Positions 41,231 through 49,073 of a stretch of 64,000 bases of DNA are shown here, piece after piece. A model generated the notes under the pieces. That model saw only the letters and a list, made by a program, of their open reading frames with translations. It ran no database searches and was not told where the DNA came from. The DNA comes from CBDCYS01 sp965226245. GTDB lineage: Bacteria > Acidobacteriota > Terriglobia > Bryobacterales > UBA6623. The stretch lies in NCBI GenBank assembly GCA_965226245.1, contig CBDDCL010000015.1:1674001-1738000 (forward strand). Direction: 5' to 3'. The stretch's first letter is position 1. Each line of letters opens with the position of its first letter. Made by a program: the position numbers and the translations under genes.

Positions 41231-41529
41231 AACTTGAGGTGGCCCTTCGGCCACAGGCCGAGAGCGATCTCGCCGTCGCGTTTAGATGGTACGAAGAAAG
41301 GAACCCCGGACTGGGTTTCGAGTTTCGGCAAGCAGTCGAAGACAGTATTCGCACGATTCGGTTGTATCCGCACAGCCACCGGGTTGTCTATAACAACGTT
41401 CGCAGGGCTCTTCTACACCGATTTCCGTACGCTGTTTTCTACACGGTCTCGGAACAAGCAATCGTTGTGCTAGCTTGCCTGCACGTACGCCGTGATCCTG
41501 CGATTTGGCCTTCCGGTGCGCGGGTATGA
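41227..41529 (+). CDS. RelE/ParE-family toxin
   Basis: 100 residues. The fold signature is clear: LRPQAESDLAVAFRWYEERNPGLGFEFRQAVEDSIRTI, then YPHSHRVVYNNVRRALLHRFPYAVFYTVSEQAIVVLACLHVRRDP. The FPYAVFY strand and ACLHxRRDP end are diagnostic for this superfamily. Members inhibit translation by mRNA cleavage on the ribosome or inhibit gyrase; which one cannot be told. It is translated from the ATG that overlaps the antitoxin stop. Confidence 0.92.
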   Translation: MKLEVALRPQAESDLAVAFRWYEERNPGLGFEFRQAVEDSIRTIRLYPHSHRVVYNNVRRALLHRFPYAVFYTVSEQAIVVLACLHVRRDPAIWPSGARV

Positions 41530-41547
41530 CAGCAGACTTTAATTTAG

Positions 41548-42774
41548 TCAGCTCCGCGGCAGGATCAGCCCTCCCAGCTTTTCCTCCGCTGTCGGCTCGG
41601 GGCGAAACTGGGTACCCCAATTATCCAAATACTTGAGGCCCGTGCCGGTGTTGTAGATGACGATTTCCTCATCCTTTTTCAGGAAGCCGTTTTCTAGAAG
41701 CTGCTGCAAGGCGGCAAAGCAGGCGGCGCCCTCCGGCGCAACGAAAAGACCTTCGCTCTCGGCCAGCAGCCGACCCGCCGCCAGAAGATCCTGATCGCTG
41801 ACCCCAAGACAGGTCCCGTTACTTTCTCGCACCGCTTTGAGCACCAGAAAATCGCCGATCGCTTTGGGCACGCGCAGCCCCGCCGCCAACGTGCTGGCGC
41901 CCTCCCAGAACTCCGAAGATTCCGCGCCCTCCTCGAAGGCGCTGACAATCGGCGCACACCCGGCCGCCTGGACCGCGATCATCTTGGGACGCTTCGAGCC
42001 GATCCAGCCGATCCGCTCCAGCTCGTCAAAGGCCTTCCACATGCCGATCATCCCGACGCCGCCGCCCGTCGGATAGAAAATCGCGTCGGGCAGCCGCCAG
42101 CCCAACTGCTCGGCCAGCTCCAGCCCCATCGTCTTCTTGCCTTCGATGCGGTAGGGTTCCTTCAGGGTGGATACGTCGAACCAGCCTTCCGCGTCCTTGC
42201 GCTCGGCCACAATGCGCCCGCAGTCGCTGATCAGCCCGTCGACCAGCGTCGTGTGAGCGCCAAACATCCTGCACTCGATGTAGTTGGCTCGCGGGACATC
42301 CCGGGGCATGAAAATATGCGCTTCCATGCCGGCGGCGGCGGCGTAGGCCGCTAAGGCACTGCCCGCATTGCCCGCCGAGGGCGTCGCCAGCTTCTTCGCG
42401 CCCAGTTCTTTGGCCATGGAAACGGCGCAGGCCATGCCGCGGGCCTTGAACGTTCCGGTCGGATTGGCGCTCTCGTCCTTGACGAGCAGGTTCGCGGCGC
42501 CCAGCTTTTCGCCCAGCCTCGCGGTCCGAATTAGCGGCGTATTCCCTTCGCCCAGCGAGACGATATTTTCCGGATCGGCAACCGGAAGCAATGGCCCGTA
42601 ACGCCACATCGAGCTGGGACCGGCGGCGACTTGCTGCTTCGTCAACTCGGCGCCGACCCGCTCCAGATCGTAGCGGGCCAGCAGCGGCGCACCGGCCGGC
42701 GAAAGGTTATGAAGCTGCCCGGCTGGAAATTCCTGGCCGGTCTTGCTGCACACTAGAGAAGTCAAGAACGTCAT
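41548..42774 (-). CDS. thrC: Threonine synthase
   Basis: 408 residues. PLP lysine in DESANPTGTFKARGMA; phosphate-binding loop PSAGNAGSALAAYAAAAGM; GEGNTPLIRTARL near the N terminus; and YPTGGGVGMIGMWKAF. The N-terminal SLVCSKTGQEF segment with one Cys resembles archaeal-type short threonine synthases. It converts O-phospho-L-homoserine to threonine in the cytoplasm. It is monocistronic, divergent from the lytic transglycosylase gene, and shares with it an intergenic region that contains a perfect 39-bp inverted repeat. The 3' end overlaps no gene but is only 18 bp from the toxin gene. Confidence 0.93.
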   Translation of the reverse strand: MTFLTSLVCSKTGQEFPAGQLHNLSPAGAPLLARYDLERVGAELTKQQVAAGPSSMWRYGPLLPVADPENIVSLGEGNTPLIRTARLGEKLGAANLLVKDESANPTGTFKARGMACAVSMAKELGAKKLATPSAGNAGSALAAYAAAAGMEAHIFMPRDVPRANYIECRMFGAHTTLVDGLISDCGRIVAERKDAEGWFDVSTLKEPYRIEGKKTMGLELAEQLGWRLPDAIFYPTGGGVGMIGMWKAFDELERIGWIGSKRPKMIAVQAAGCAPIVSAFEEGAESSEFWEGASTLAAGLRVPKAIGDFLVLKAVRESNGTCLGVSDQDLLAAGRLLAESEGLFVAPEGAACFAALQQLLENGFLKKDEEIVIYNTGTGLKYLDNWGTQFRPEPTAEEKLGGLILPRS

Positions 42775-42836
42775 AATATTGGGGAGTCGTGTATCCGGCC
42801 CCGTTAACCGGTTCGGGGTTGCCTGCGAACCACACC

Positions 42837-42951
42837 GAACTCCCGTAGCGCGGGGTTCGGAGAGACCCGCGGCCTTTCGCTCCGCCGCACCCGGCAGGTG
42901 AAGGGCCGTGAGAGGCCGCGGGTCTCTCCGAACCCCGCGCTACGGGAGTTC
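42837..42951. repeat. Perfect 39-bp inverted repeat in a divergent promoter region
   Basis: Arms 42837-42875 and 42913-42951 are exact reverse complements (starting GAACTCCCGTAGCGCGGGG) around a 37-nt centre. No T-run follows either arm. The element fills most of the 223 bp between the starts of thrC and the lytic transglycosylase gene. Confidence 0.95.
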
Positions 42952-42997
42952 GCTAACAACGCAGCGTCGCCGACACAAGCGGTCCATTCGTCTAGTT

Positions 42998-43657
42998 ATG
43001 GTTCGTCTAGTCATGATAGCTGTCGCCGCCTCGGCCGTCCTCTCCGCCGGCGAGTACGCCGTGCTGACCAGCGGCTTTCGGCTGCGCGCGGAGCGGCACG
43101 AAATAGCGGGCGACCGCCTGCGTTTGATCACCAAGGACGGCGGCGTGATCGAGCTGCCCGCGTCGTCGGTCGTTCGCTTCGAGCAAGAAGACTTCGTGCC
43201 GCTGGCCGTCGAAGAACCCGCGCCTGAAAAAGCGCCCGGCTACTCGCGCGAAGGACTCGACAACCTGGTGGCTCAACTGGGCCGGCAGCTCCAACTGCAC
43301 CCCGCCCTCGTCCACAGCGTGATTGAAGCAGAATCCAACTACGACCCCGATGCGGTTTCATCCAAGGGCGCGGTCGGGCTGATGCAGCTCATGCCGGAAA
43401 CGGCCCGCGAACTCGCTGTCGAGGACCGCCGCGACCCCCACCAAAACGTTCGCGGAGGAACAGCTTACCTCAAGCAGTTGCTCGACCGTTATGCCGGCTC
43501 ACGCGACCAACTGCTCAAGGCGCTGGCCGCCTATAATGCCGGTCCCCACAAGGTGGATTTCTACAACGGCATGCCACCGTATGACGAAACCCGAGCCTTC
43601 GTCGGCCGCGTCATTCGGCGGTTTTTGCAGTTGACGGAACCTGCAAGCGTCCCCTGA
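42998..43657 (+). CDS. Lytic transglycosylase (SLT family), small exported form
   Basis: 219 residues from the ATG at 42998; ATG 43013 is also possible. A short signal peptide (about 1-18, LVMIAVAASAVLSAG) leads to a beta-rich region of about 50 residues (FRLRAERHEIAGDRLRLITKDGGVIELPASSV). The SLT domain follows: HSVIEAESNYDPDAVSSKGAVGLMQLMPETA with catalytic Glu at about 112, GGTAYLKQLLDRY and AAYNAGPHKV. It cuts peptidoglycan glycan strands with 1,6-anhydro product formation in the periplasm. Monocistronic. Confidence 0.92.
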   Translation: MVRLVMIAVAASAVLSAGEYAVLTSGFRLRAERHEIAGDRLRLITKDGGVIELPASSVVRFEQEDFVPLAVEEPAPEKAPGYSREGLDNLVAQLGRQLQLHPALVHSVIEAESNYDPDAVSSKGAVGLMQLMPETARELAVEDRRDPHQNVRGGTAYLKQLLDRYAGSRDQLLKALAAYNAGPHKVDFYNGMPPYDETRAFVGRVIRRFLQLTEPASVP

Positions 43658-43813
43658 CGCGGACGAGCCGCACACCGACAGAGAGGGGCGCGCGGCCGCT
43701 GGCGGATTAGGCGCGTCGAAGCGGCTAACCCCTCCCTCACGGTCGGGGCTCCGAGTCTGGCTCCCGAATTTTCTGCCACGTTTGGTGCCGGGGAAGTGAT
43801 TGAAACGACAGAG

Positions 43814-43951
43814 GTTGGCGGTTGAGGTATAAAGATTCTTTACGAAACGGCAGGATATGGCACAAAATGGCAGAGAATGGCAGAGATATCGGGTTTTTCC
43901 GCGATTTTGGGGGTCTCGTCTTGGATGTCATCGTATAGTGCTTTTGTTTTC
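43814..43951 (+). promoter_or_regulatory. Iteron element copy 2
   Basis: On the plus strand, GCGGTTGAGGTATAAAG leads into four 10-bp units (43843-43882: CGAAACGGCA, GGATATGGCA, CAAAATGGCA, GAGAATGGCA). A conserved segment with CTCGTC, TGTCATCGTATAGTG and a final TTTGTTTTCAG follows. It is the same element as 9502-9627, reversed, with TATAGT where copy 1 has TATAAT. Confidence 0.65.
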
Positions 43952-44112
43952 AGTAGTTTTTCTTGAGGGGGATCGGTGGGGCATTGGCAGAAGTGTGACA
44001 GAGTGGCGGTTTTTTTGTGGATTGGGTTGTTTTCAGTGGCCCTGGGCAGGCCAGGATGCGTAATCTCGGAACCCCGCAGCGGTCGCTGGGCTGAAAGCCG
44101 AGGCGGGTCGAA

Positions 44113-44206
44113 AGCCCGTTGAAACGGGCTGAGAAGCGAGTCAGAGGCTTTGTCCACTGGCCCTAAAAGGACCGGCCTTGGGAGACAAAGCCACGTGAAC
44201 GTGGCT
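44113..44206 (+). repeat. Triple-hairpin unit, locus 3
   Basis: AGCCCGT/ACGGGCT with loop TGAA (44113-44130), an imperfect central hairpin around CTAAAAG (about 44157-44176), and AGCCACG/CGTGGCT with loop TGAA (44189-44206). Confidence 0.85.
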
Positions 44207-44281
44207 ACCACCCCAGGCCTCCTGACGGGGTGCCGGCGCCACCGCGGGACCGGGAATCCTGCCGGACGGGCATCGACATGA

Positions 44282-44317
44282 GTGTCGACGCGGCAAGCTG
44301 AGAGCTTGCGCCACGTG
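44282..44317 (+). repeat. REP-like hairpin, GCGCCAC family
   Basis: GTGTCGACGCGGC precedes a stem AAGC/GCTT around TGAGA and the tail TGCGCCAC. Nearly identical to 54797-54829. Confidence 0.75.
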
Positions 44318-44586
44318 CTGACGCGTACCCTGCCACTGCTGACGCGCCCTGATCCTTACTCGCCCATTTGTGCGACGTGTGGGGTGCTTCCTGCTTTTAG
44401 TTTTGAGAGGCGCCTCTTGCTCCCGTTGATTGAACCTCGACAGCCGCCTCCAAAAAGAGCCTAAAAAGCGGCTGCTAGCGGATGGTCTTCGAGCCCAGTA
44501 GATTATTAGACGGGCTGGGGCATCGAGATGATGTCCACGCGGGACCGGCTGAGAGCCGGTCTCTACTATGCCGGCACGAATGCCGG

Positions 44587-44613
44587 CACGGCACGCTGAA
44601 AGCGTGCGCCACG
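44587..44613 (+). repeat. REP-like hairpin, GCGCCAC family, variant stem
   Basis: Stem ACGC/GCGT around TGAAA with the same CGGC lead and TGCGCCAC tail; the stem base changes relative to 44282-44317 are compensatory. Confidence 0.75.
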
Positions 44614-45027
44614 CCGGGGCCGGCAAAGCTGCCGGTCTCTACTGAAGTTAGAAGCCGTCCGCGGGGGATGACCACAATACGGAGAGCAACTCGAAACTGT
44701 CCCGGGAAACGGTCGTGTTGGTCCGGTGATCTATGTCCTTACCAGTTCTGATTGCAGTGTAGCAGGTGGTGTCAAGTTTTCGGGGGTATTATTTGTGTAA
44801 GTGGTTGAACTTAAAAGAATAAAAATCCGTGACCGGTTGGCGGGTTTCTTGAAAAATGGGCCTTGCGGGTCTGGTAGTCGTGGCGGACGCCGGCGGCAAC
44901 ATGTAAATGCGCCGCGCGGACCCCGAAACAGAGGCGTGGACGAAAGTCCACGCTTGTTGTGTACCGAGGTCACGGTAGAAAGGCCTTCTGGGCGCCGTTT
45001 CTGAGCGCGGACTTCCGCCCGCGCCAA

Positions 45028-45101
45028 ACGTTGGGCCTGGAGGCCCAACGCTACGTCGGCCCGGAGGCCGACGCTGCCCGCCAGGAGGCGCGCGCCACCT
45101 C
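45028..45101 (+). repeat. Array of three REP-like hairpins
   Basis: Three successive stems with GGAG-containing loops: CGTTGGGCC/GGCCCAACG, CGTCGGCC/GGCCGACG and GCCCGCC/GGCGCGC, ending in GCGCGCCACCTC. The layout resembles 47747-47796. Confidence 0.75.
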
Positions 45102-45255
45102 AGGGCGGTTCGTCCCCCCTGTCTGCAGAAGGGCTTGATGTTTCATGCGGGGAAGCGCGGACTTCCGTCCGCGCCTCTGTCCGGTCGTGTGAGCGCGCAG
45201 CGGCCCGGCGGGGTGGGTTCGCGCTAGGATGTTCAGGGGTGCTTAGGCCCGAGTT

Positions 45256-47643
45256 ATGACCGAGAAGGAAGTTCGGCAACGAATTGAGCAAGCGGCGCGC
45301 GAGGGAGCGACCGAGCTCGACCTCGCCCGTCGGGGCTTGACCGCCCTGCCCCCCGAGATCGGCCAGCTCTCCCAGTCGCAGCGGCTCGTCCTCCAAGGCA
45401 ACCAGTTGACCGCCCTGCCGCCCGAGATCGGCCAACTCTCCCAGTTGCAGTCGCTCTCCCTCTTCAACAACCAGTTGACCGGCCTGCCGCCCGAGATCGG
45501 CCAACTCTCCCAGTTGTGGGAGTTTCACGTCGACAGCAATCAGTTGACCGCCCTGCCCCCCGAGATCGGCCAACTCTCCCGGCTGCAAATACTCGACGTC
45601 TCCGGGAACCGGTTGATCGCCCTGCCCCCCGAGATCGAGCAACTGACCCAACTCGATCGGCTCTTCCTGCACGGCAACGAAGCCCTCGGCATCCCGCCGG
45701 AAATCCTCGGGCCGCCTTGGAACGAGCTAAGACTCCAGGACCCCGCCGACCGTACCAAACCCGCCGACATCCTGGCCTACTACTTCCGCAGTCGGCGCGA
45801 AACCACCCGTCCTCTCAACGAAGCCAAGATCCTGCTGGTCGGCCAAGGCGCCGTTGGCAAGACTTCGCTCGTGAAGCGCCTGGTCGAAAACAGATTCAAC
45901 CCTGACGAAGGCAAGACGGAAGGCATCAACATCACGCAATGGAAGGTCCCGGGAAAGGGCGAGCAGGCCGCTGCCGACGTGCGCCTCAACATCTGGGACT
46001 TCGGCGGGCAGGAGATCATGCATGCCACTCACCAGTTCTTCCTGACCAAGCGCAGCCTCTACCTGCTTGTCCTCGACGCCCGCAAGGGAGAGAACGAAAG
46101 CAACATCCACTACTGGCTGCGGATCATCCAGAGCTATGGCGGCGACTCACCCGTCCTGGTGGTAATCAACAAGAACGAGCCGCCCAATCACCTGGAGCTG
46201 AACGAAACACGCCTGACGAAAGACAGTCCGAACGTCAAGGGGTTCTTCAAAACGTCTTGCCGCGACAGCTCGGGGATTCGAGATTTGCGCGCGGCGATTG
46301 AAGAGCAGATCCAGCGGTTGCCGCATGTCTACGATCAAGTCCCCGAAAGTTACTTCGCGGTCAAGCAGGAGCTGGAGAGAAAGGCCAAACGGGAAGATTT
46401 CATCGACATTGGCAAGTACCGTGAGATTTGCGTCCGGCGTGGAGTCGAGGAAACCGAAGATCAGACCCGGCTGATCCGCTTCCTGCACGATCTCGGCAAT
46501 ATTCTCAACTTCGACGACCCCGACAGCCCCTATCAGTTGGAGCAGACCAAGGTGCTCAACCCGGAATGGGTCACCGGAGGGGTTTACAAGATCCTGAACA
46601 ACGTGGAGCTGATGAAGCGCGGCGGCGTGCTCAAGATCGGAGAACTCGGCGGCATCTTGGACGATCCCCAAAGGTACCCGCCTCAGCACCGCCAATTCAT
46701 CGTGGACATGATGCGGCAGTTCGAGTTGTGCTTCACCTTTCCCGGTTCGGACGGGAAGAGAACTTTGATCCCCGAACTGCTGCAGCCAAATGAACCCGAG
46801 CTGAACTGGGAAGAGCGAGACGCCCTCAATTTTCAGTATCACTACGCGGTGCTGCCTGGCGGCATCCTGCCGCGCTTCATCGTCAGGACGTACGAAAACT
46901 TGACGGACAGGCCTACCTATTGGCAGAGCGGGGTCGTGCTCGAGATCGATGGCTGCAAGGCGCTGGTGCGCGGTGACACGCAGGCTGGCCGGGTGTTCAT
47001 TTCGATCCAAGGGTCGGGTGCCTCGCGGCGGCGTGCGGCTTTGGCGGTCATCCGCGACCAGTTCCGGCAGATTCACGCTACGATCCCGAAGATCGGGGCG
47101 GAAGAGAAGGTGCCGCTGCCGGATGCGCCGGGGGTTGCGGTGGGGTACGAGCACTTGCTGACTTTGGAGGAGCAAGGGATCGGGAGCTTTGTTCCAGAGG
47201 GGAGCAAGAGAGCCTATGACGTTCAGGAGTTGTTGAACGGTATTGAAGACGTGGGCCAGCGGGCGGACAAGCGGCGGCGGGCAGGGGATGCTGGCGGCGG
47301 CGGTGTTGAAGACCTGAAACCGAAGCCGGACGGCGATCGGAGCAAAGCAACCGAGCGCCCGCGCCTGGATCTGGAGACGTTTCGGACAGTTGTCCGATAC
47401 TTGTTGGGTGCCGTCGTGGTCATCGTCGGTGCCATCGCGAGTGTGTACAAGTGGGTACCGGACACACCACAAGTGATCATGCTCGCGGGTATCGGGCTTG
47501 TGGTTATGGTGCTGGTGTTTGCGGCTGCTTTCACCGGGATCTTCGGGGAGAAGACCGCCTCAAGACTTATCGAGCGTGTTATAGGCCTTTTCAAAAAAGA
47601 GCGGTCGGGGGATTCCGAGGACGGGGCGGATGCGGCGGACTGA
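45256..47643 (+). CDS. Roco protein: LRR-ROC-COR GTPase with C-terminal membrane hairpin
   Basis: 795 residues. Five to six 23-residue leucine-rich repeats (about 20-155; unit LTALPPEIGQLSQLQSLSL) come first. The ROC GTPase follows with P-loop GQGAVGKT (196-203), G3 DFGGQE (248-253) and G4 NKNE (305-308; most GTPases have NKxD). A COR domain (about 360-660) ends with VAVGYEHLLTLEEQGI. A Lys/Arg/Gly linker and two membrane spans (about 732-752 and 762-784) close the chain. Bacterial Roco proteins dimerise through COR and cycle with GTP; their pathway roles are mostly unknown. The LRRs are also near-identical 69-bp DNA repeats, so repeat number may vary. It is monocistronic and set in a repeat field. 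Confidence 0.93.
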   Translation: MTEKEVRQRIEQAAREGATELDLARRGLTALPPEIGQLSQSQRLVLQGNQLTALPPEIGQLSQLQSLSLFNNQLTGLPPEIGQLSQLWEFHVDSNQLTALPPEIGQLSRLQILDVSGNRLIALPPEIEQLTQLDRLFLHGNEALGIPPEILGPPWNELRLQDPADRTKPADILAYYFRSRRETTRPLNEAKILLVGQGAVGKTSLVKRLVENRFNPDEGKTEGINITQWKVPGKGEQAAADVRLNIWDFGGQEIMHATHQFFLTKRSLYLLVLDARKGENESNIHYWLRIIQSYGGDSPVLVVINKNEPPNHLELNETRLTKDSPNVKGFFKTSCRDSSGIRDLRAAIEEQIQRLPHVYDQVPESYFAVKQELERKAKREDFIDIGKYREICVRRGVEETEDQTRLIRFLHDLGNILNFDDPDSPYQLEQTKVLNPEWVTGGVYKILNNVELMKRGGVLKIGELGGILDDPQRYPPQHRQFIVDMMRQFELCFTFPGSDGKRTLIPELLQPNEPELNWEERDALNFQYHYAVLPGGILPRFIVRTYENLTDRPTYWQSGVVLEIDGCKALVRGDTQAGRVFISIQGSGASRRRAALAVIRDQFRQIHATIPKIGAEEKVPLPDAPGVAVGYEHLLTLEEQGIGSFVPEGSKRAYDVQELLNGIEDVGQRADKRRRAGDAGGGGVEDLKPKPDGDRSKATERPRLDLETFRTVVRYLLGAVVVIVGAIASVYKWVPDTPQVIMLAGIGLVVMVLVFAAAFTGIFGEKTASRLIERVIGLFKKERSGDSEDGADAAD

Positions 47644-47746
47644 ATTTGTCGGGGCGGGTGGCTGAGGGTTCGCGGCGGGTTGAGGTTTCTGGGTCGTTAT
47701 CGGCAGGATCGCTAGTGGGTTCCGCCGACCTGGAGGTCGACGGAGA

Positions 47747-47796
47747 TGTTGGGCTCGGAGGCCCAACACGGCACGCCAGAGGCGTACGCTACGTCG
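47747..47796 (+). repeat. Pair of REP-like hairpins
   Basis: TGTTGGGC/GCCCAACA with a TCGGAG loop is followed at once by ACGC/GCGT around CAGAG with the tail TACGCTACG. Confidence 0.7.
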
Positions 47797-47845
47797 CGCG
47801 GCGAGACGATTTTGATGTCGAATAGGGCCCCTAGCAGCCCGTGGT

Positions 47846-47978
47846 GGAAGTCCGAGGACGCGAAAAAAGGGGACAGCCAGCCGATTTCCGCAACCCACTG
47901 CCATTGAAAACAAGCAAGTTCCGCGAGCGGAAATCGGTGGCAGTCCCCCATTTTCGCCCGAACACACTTCTGCCACGG
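47846..47978 (+). repeat. MITE-like palindrome, copy 2
   Basis: About 133 bp: AAAAAAGGGGACAGCC and arm CCGATTTCCGC on the left, GCGGAAATCGG and GGCAGTCCCCCATTTTCGC on the right. It lies 200 bp after the Roco stop and is the reverse-orientation match of copy 1. Confidence 0.85.
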
Positions 47979-48037
47979 GCTGCTAGTGTAGTGCGCCGGT
48001 GATAGCGCAACATAGAGATTTGTGTTGAGAAGAGGGA

Positions 48038-48126
48038 AGCCCGTTGAAACGGGCTGACAAATCTTGAGCGGCGTCTACCAGCCGTAAACGGCTGGCCTAG
48101 GAACACCAAGCCGCGTGAACGCGGCT
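48038..48126 (+). repeat. Triple-hairpin unit, locus 4
   Basis: AGCCCGT/ACGGGCT with loop TGAA (48038-48055), CCAGCCG/CGGCTGG with loop TAAA (48078-48095), AGCCGCG/CGCGGCT with loop TGAA (48109-48126). All three stems are perfect here. Confidence 0.88.
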
Positions 48127-48461
48127 CAATTGCTCCAAGCGTCGCCGCTTCGCGGTGAGGGACCGGCTGAAGCCGGTCCCTACTTTCCAGGCGGGTGGCC
48201 GTTCACACAGATCACCGCAGCGGCTCGGTTAAGCAATACACTACTCGGTTAGGCGCCCACTTGTTAGGCGCCCACTTATTGATACACGCAAAATATAGCG
48301 TTGTTTTCGGACACAGCGAATGCCTTGCTGGAGCGGGCGCAGCACGCTGCGCCCCTACACTGTATTTCGCGACATCAATAGCTCAGCATGCCCGCGGTTA
48401 GGCGCACACTCGGTTTGGTACACACTTGGTTAGGGGCAGCACGTTGGCGGTTCGGACTTGA

Positions 48462-49073
48462 ATGGCACTCGAGAAGTATCAGGAGAAACGCAGGTTTGGC
48501 GAAACGCCGGAGCCGGCGGGGGGCGCTCGTCAGGCTGACGGCGGCGGGGCGGGCGCTCGCTTCGTTGTGCAAAAACACGCGGCGCGGCGGCTTCATTACG
48601 ATTTTCGGCTGGAGATCGATGGCGTGCTCAAATCCTGGGCCGTGCCCAAGGGCCCCTCGCTCAATCCAGCGGACAAGCGCCTCGCTGTTCAGACCGAAGA
48701 CCACCCGCTGGAGTACGGCAAGTTCGAAGGGGTCATTCCCAAGGGCAACTACGGAGCGGGCACCGTGCTGATCTGGGACGCGGGGACATACCGCCCGGAG
48801 GCCCCTATCCAGGAACAACTCGCCAAAGGAGACTTGAAGTTTTCATTGAATGGCACGAAGCTGCGCGGGAGCTTCGTCCTGGTCAGAACGAAACGGAGCT
48901 TAGGTGCTGGAAAATCAGGGGGTTCTGGCAAGACCTCAGGCTCTGACAAATCCGGGGGCTCCGGTAAATCTGCCCAAGCTGAATGGCTGCTGATCAAGCA
49001 CCGCGACGAGCACGCCGACCTTTCTGGGATATCGACCTGTACGGCGAATCGGTCGCGACGGGCCGTACGTTGA
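48462..49073 (+). CDS. ligD: DNA ligase D, N-terminal phosphoesterase domain fragment (frameshifted)
   Basis: 203 codons. Residues about 30-175 are the LigD 3'-phosphoesterase domain: FVVQKHAARRLHYDFRLEIDGVLKSWAVPKGPSLNPADKRLAVQTEDHPLEYGKFEGVIPKGNYGAGTVLIWDAGTY. A Gly/Ser/Lys linker follows (SGGSGKTSGSDKSGGSGKS). The frame is lost at about 49024, where HRDEHAD should continue into PFWDIDLYGE; the last ~15 residues are out of frame. Restoring one base joins it to the downstream frame. The intact protein would be a PE-ligase-polymerase enzyme for non-homologous end joining, as in Pseudomonas. No ku gene is in the window. Confidence 0.88.
   Translation: MALEKYQEKRRFGETPEPAGGARQADGGGAGARFVVQKHAARRLHYDFRLEIDGVLKSWAVPKGPSLNPADKRLAVQTEDHPLEYGKFEGVIPKGNYGAGTVLIWDAGTYRPEAPIQEQLAKGDLKFSLNGTKLRGSFVLVRTKRSLGAGKSGGSGKTSGSDKSGGSGKSAQAEWLLIKHRDEHADLSGISTCTANRSRRAVR

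Larger units (their letters stand above)
43658..45255. other. 1.6-kb repeat field upstream of the Roco gene
   Basis: No gene with protein-like composition. Contents in order: iteron element copy 2 (43814-43951); triple-hairpin unit (44113-44206); REP-like hairpins (44282-44317, 44587-44613) with ACCGGCT/AGCCGGT hairpins (about 44541-44566 and 44619-44641); hairpin GCGTGGAC/GTCCACGC (44928-44956, reverse); hairpins at 45003-45025 and 45152-45183; and a triple REP-like array (45028-45101). The Roco promoter should be near 45190-45250. Confidence 0.7.
47644..48461. other. 0.8-kb repeat field between the Roco gene and ligD
   Basis: No gene. It contains REP-like hairpins (47747-47796), MITE-like copy 2 (47846-47978), a triple-hairpin unit (48038-48126), a GGGACCGGCT/AGCCGGTCCC hairpin (about 48160-48181), and a decayed tandem repeat of GTTAGGCGCCCACTT (about 48245-48285, with further fragments to 48440). 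Confidence 0.7.

Noticed and set aside
45310..45700. Regular DNA repeats that could suggest a CRISPR array
   Set aside because: The 69-bp period encodes leucine-rich repeats in frame; there are no unique spacers.
46147..47472. 441-codon minus-strand open frame opposite the Roco gene
   Set aside because: It mirrors the Roco coding sequence, lacks a ribosome site and has an antisense composition (His/Arg/Gln-rich).
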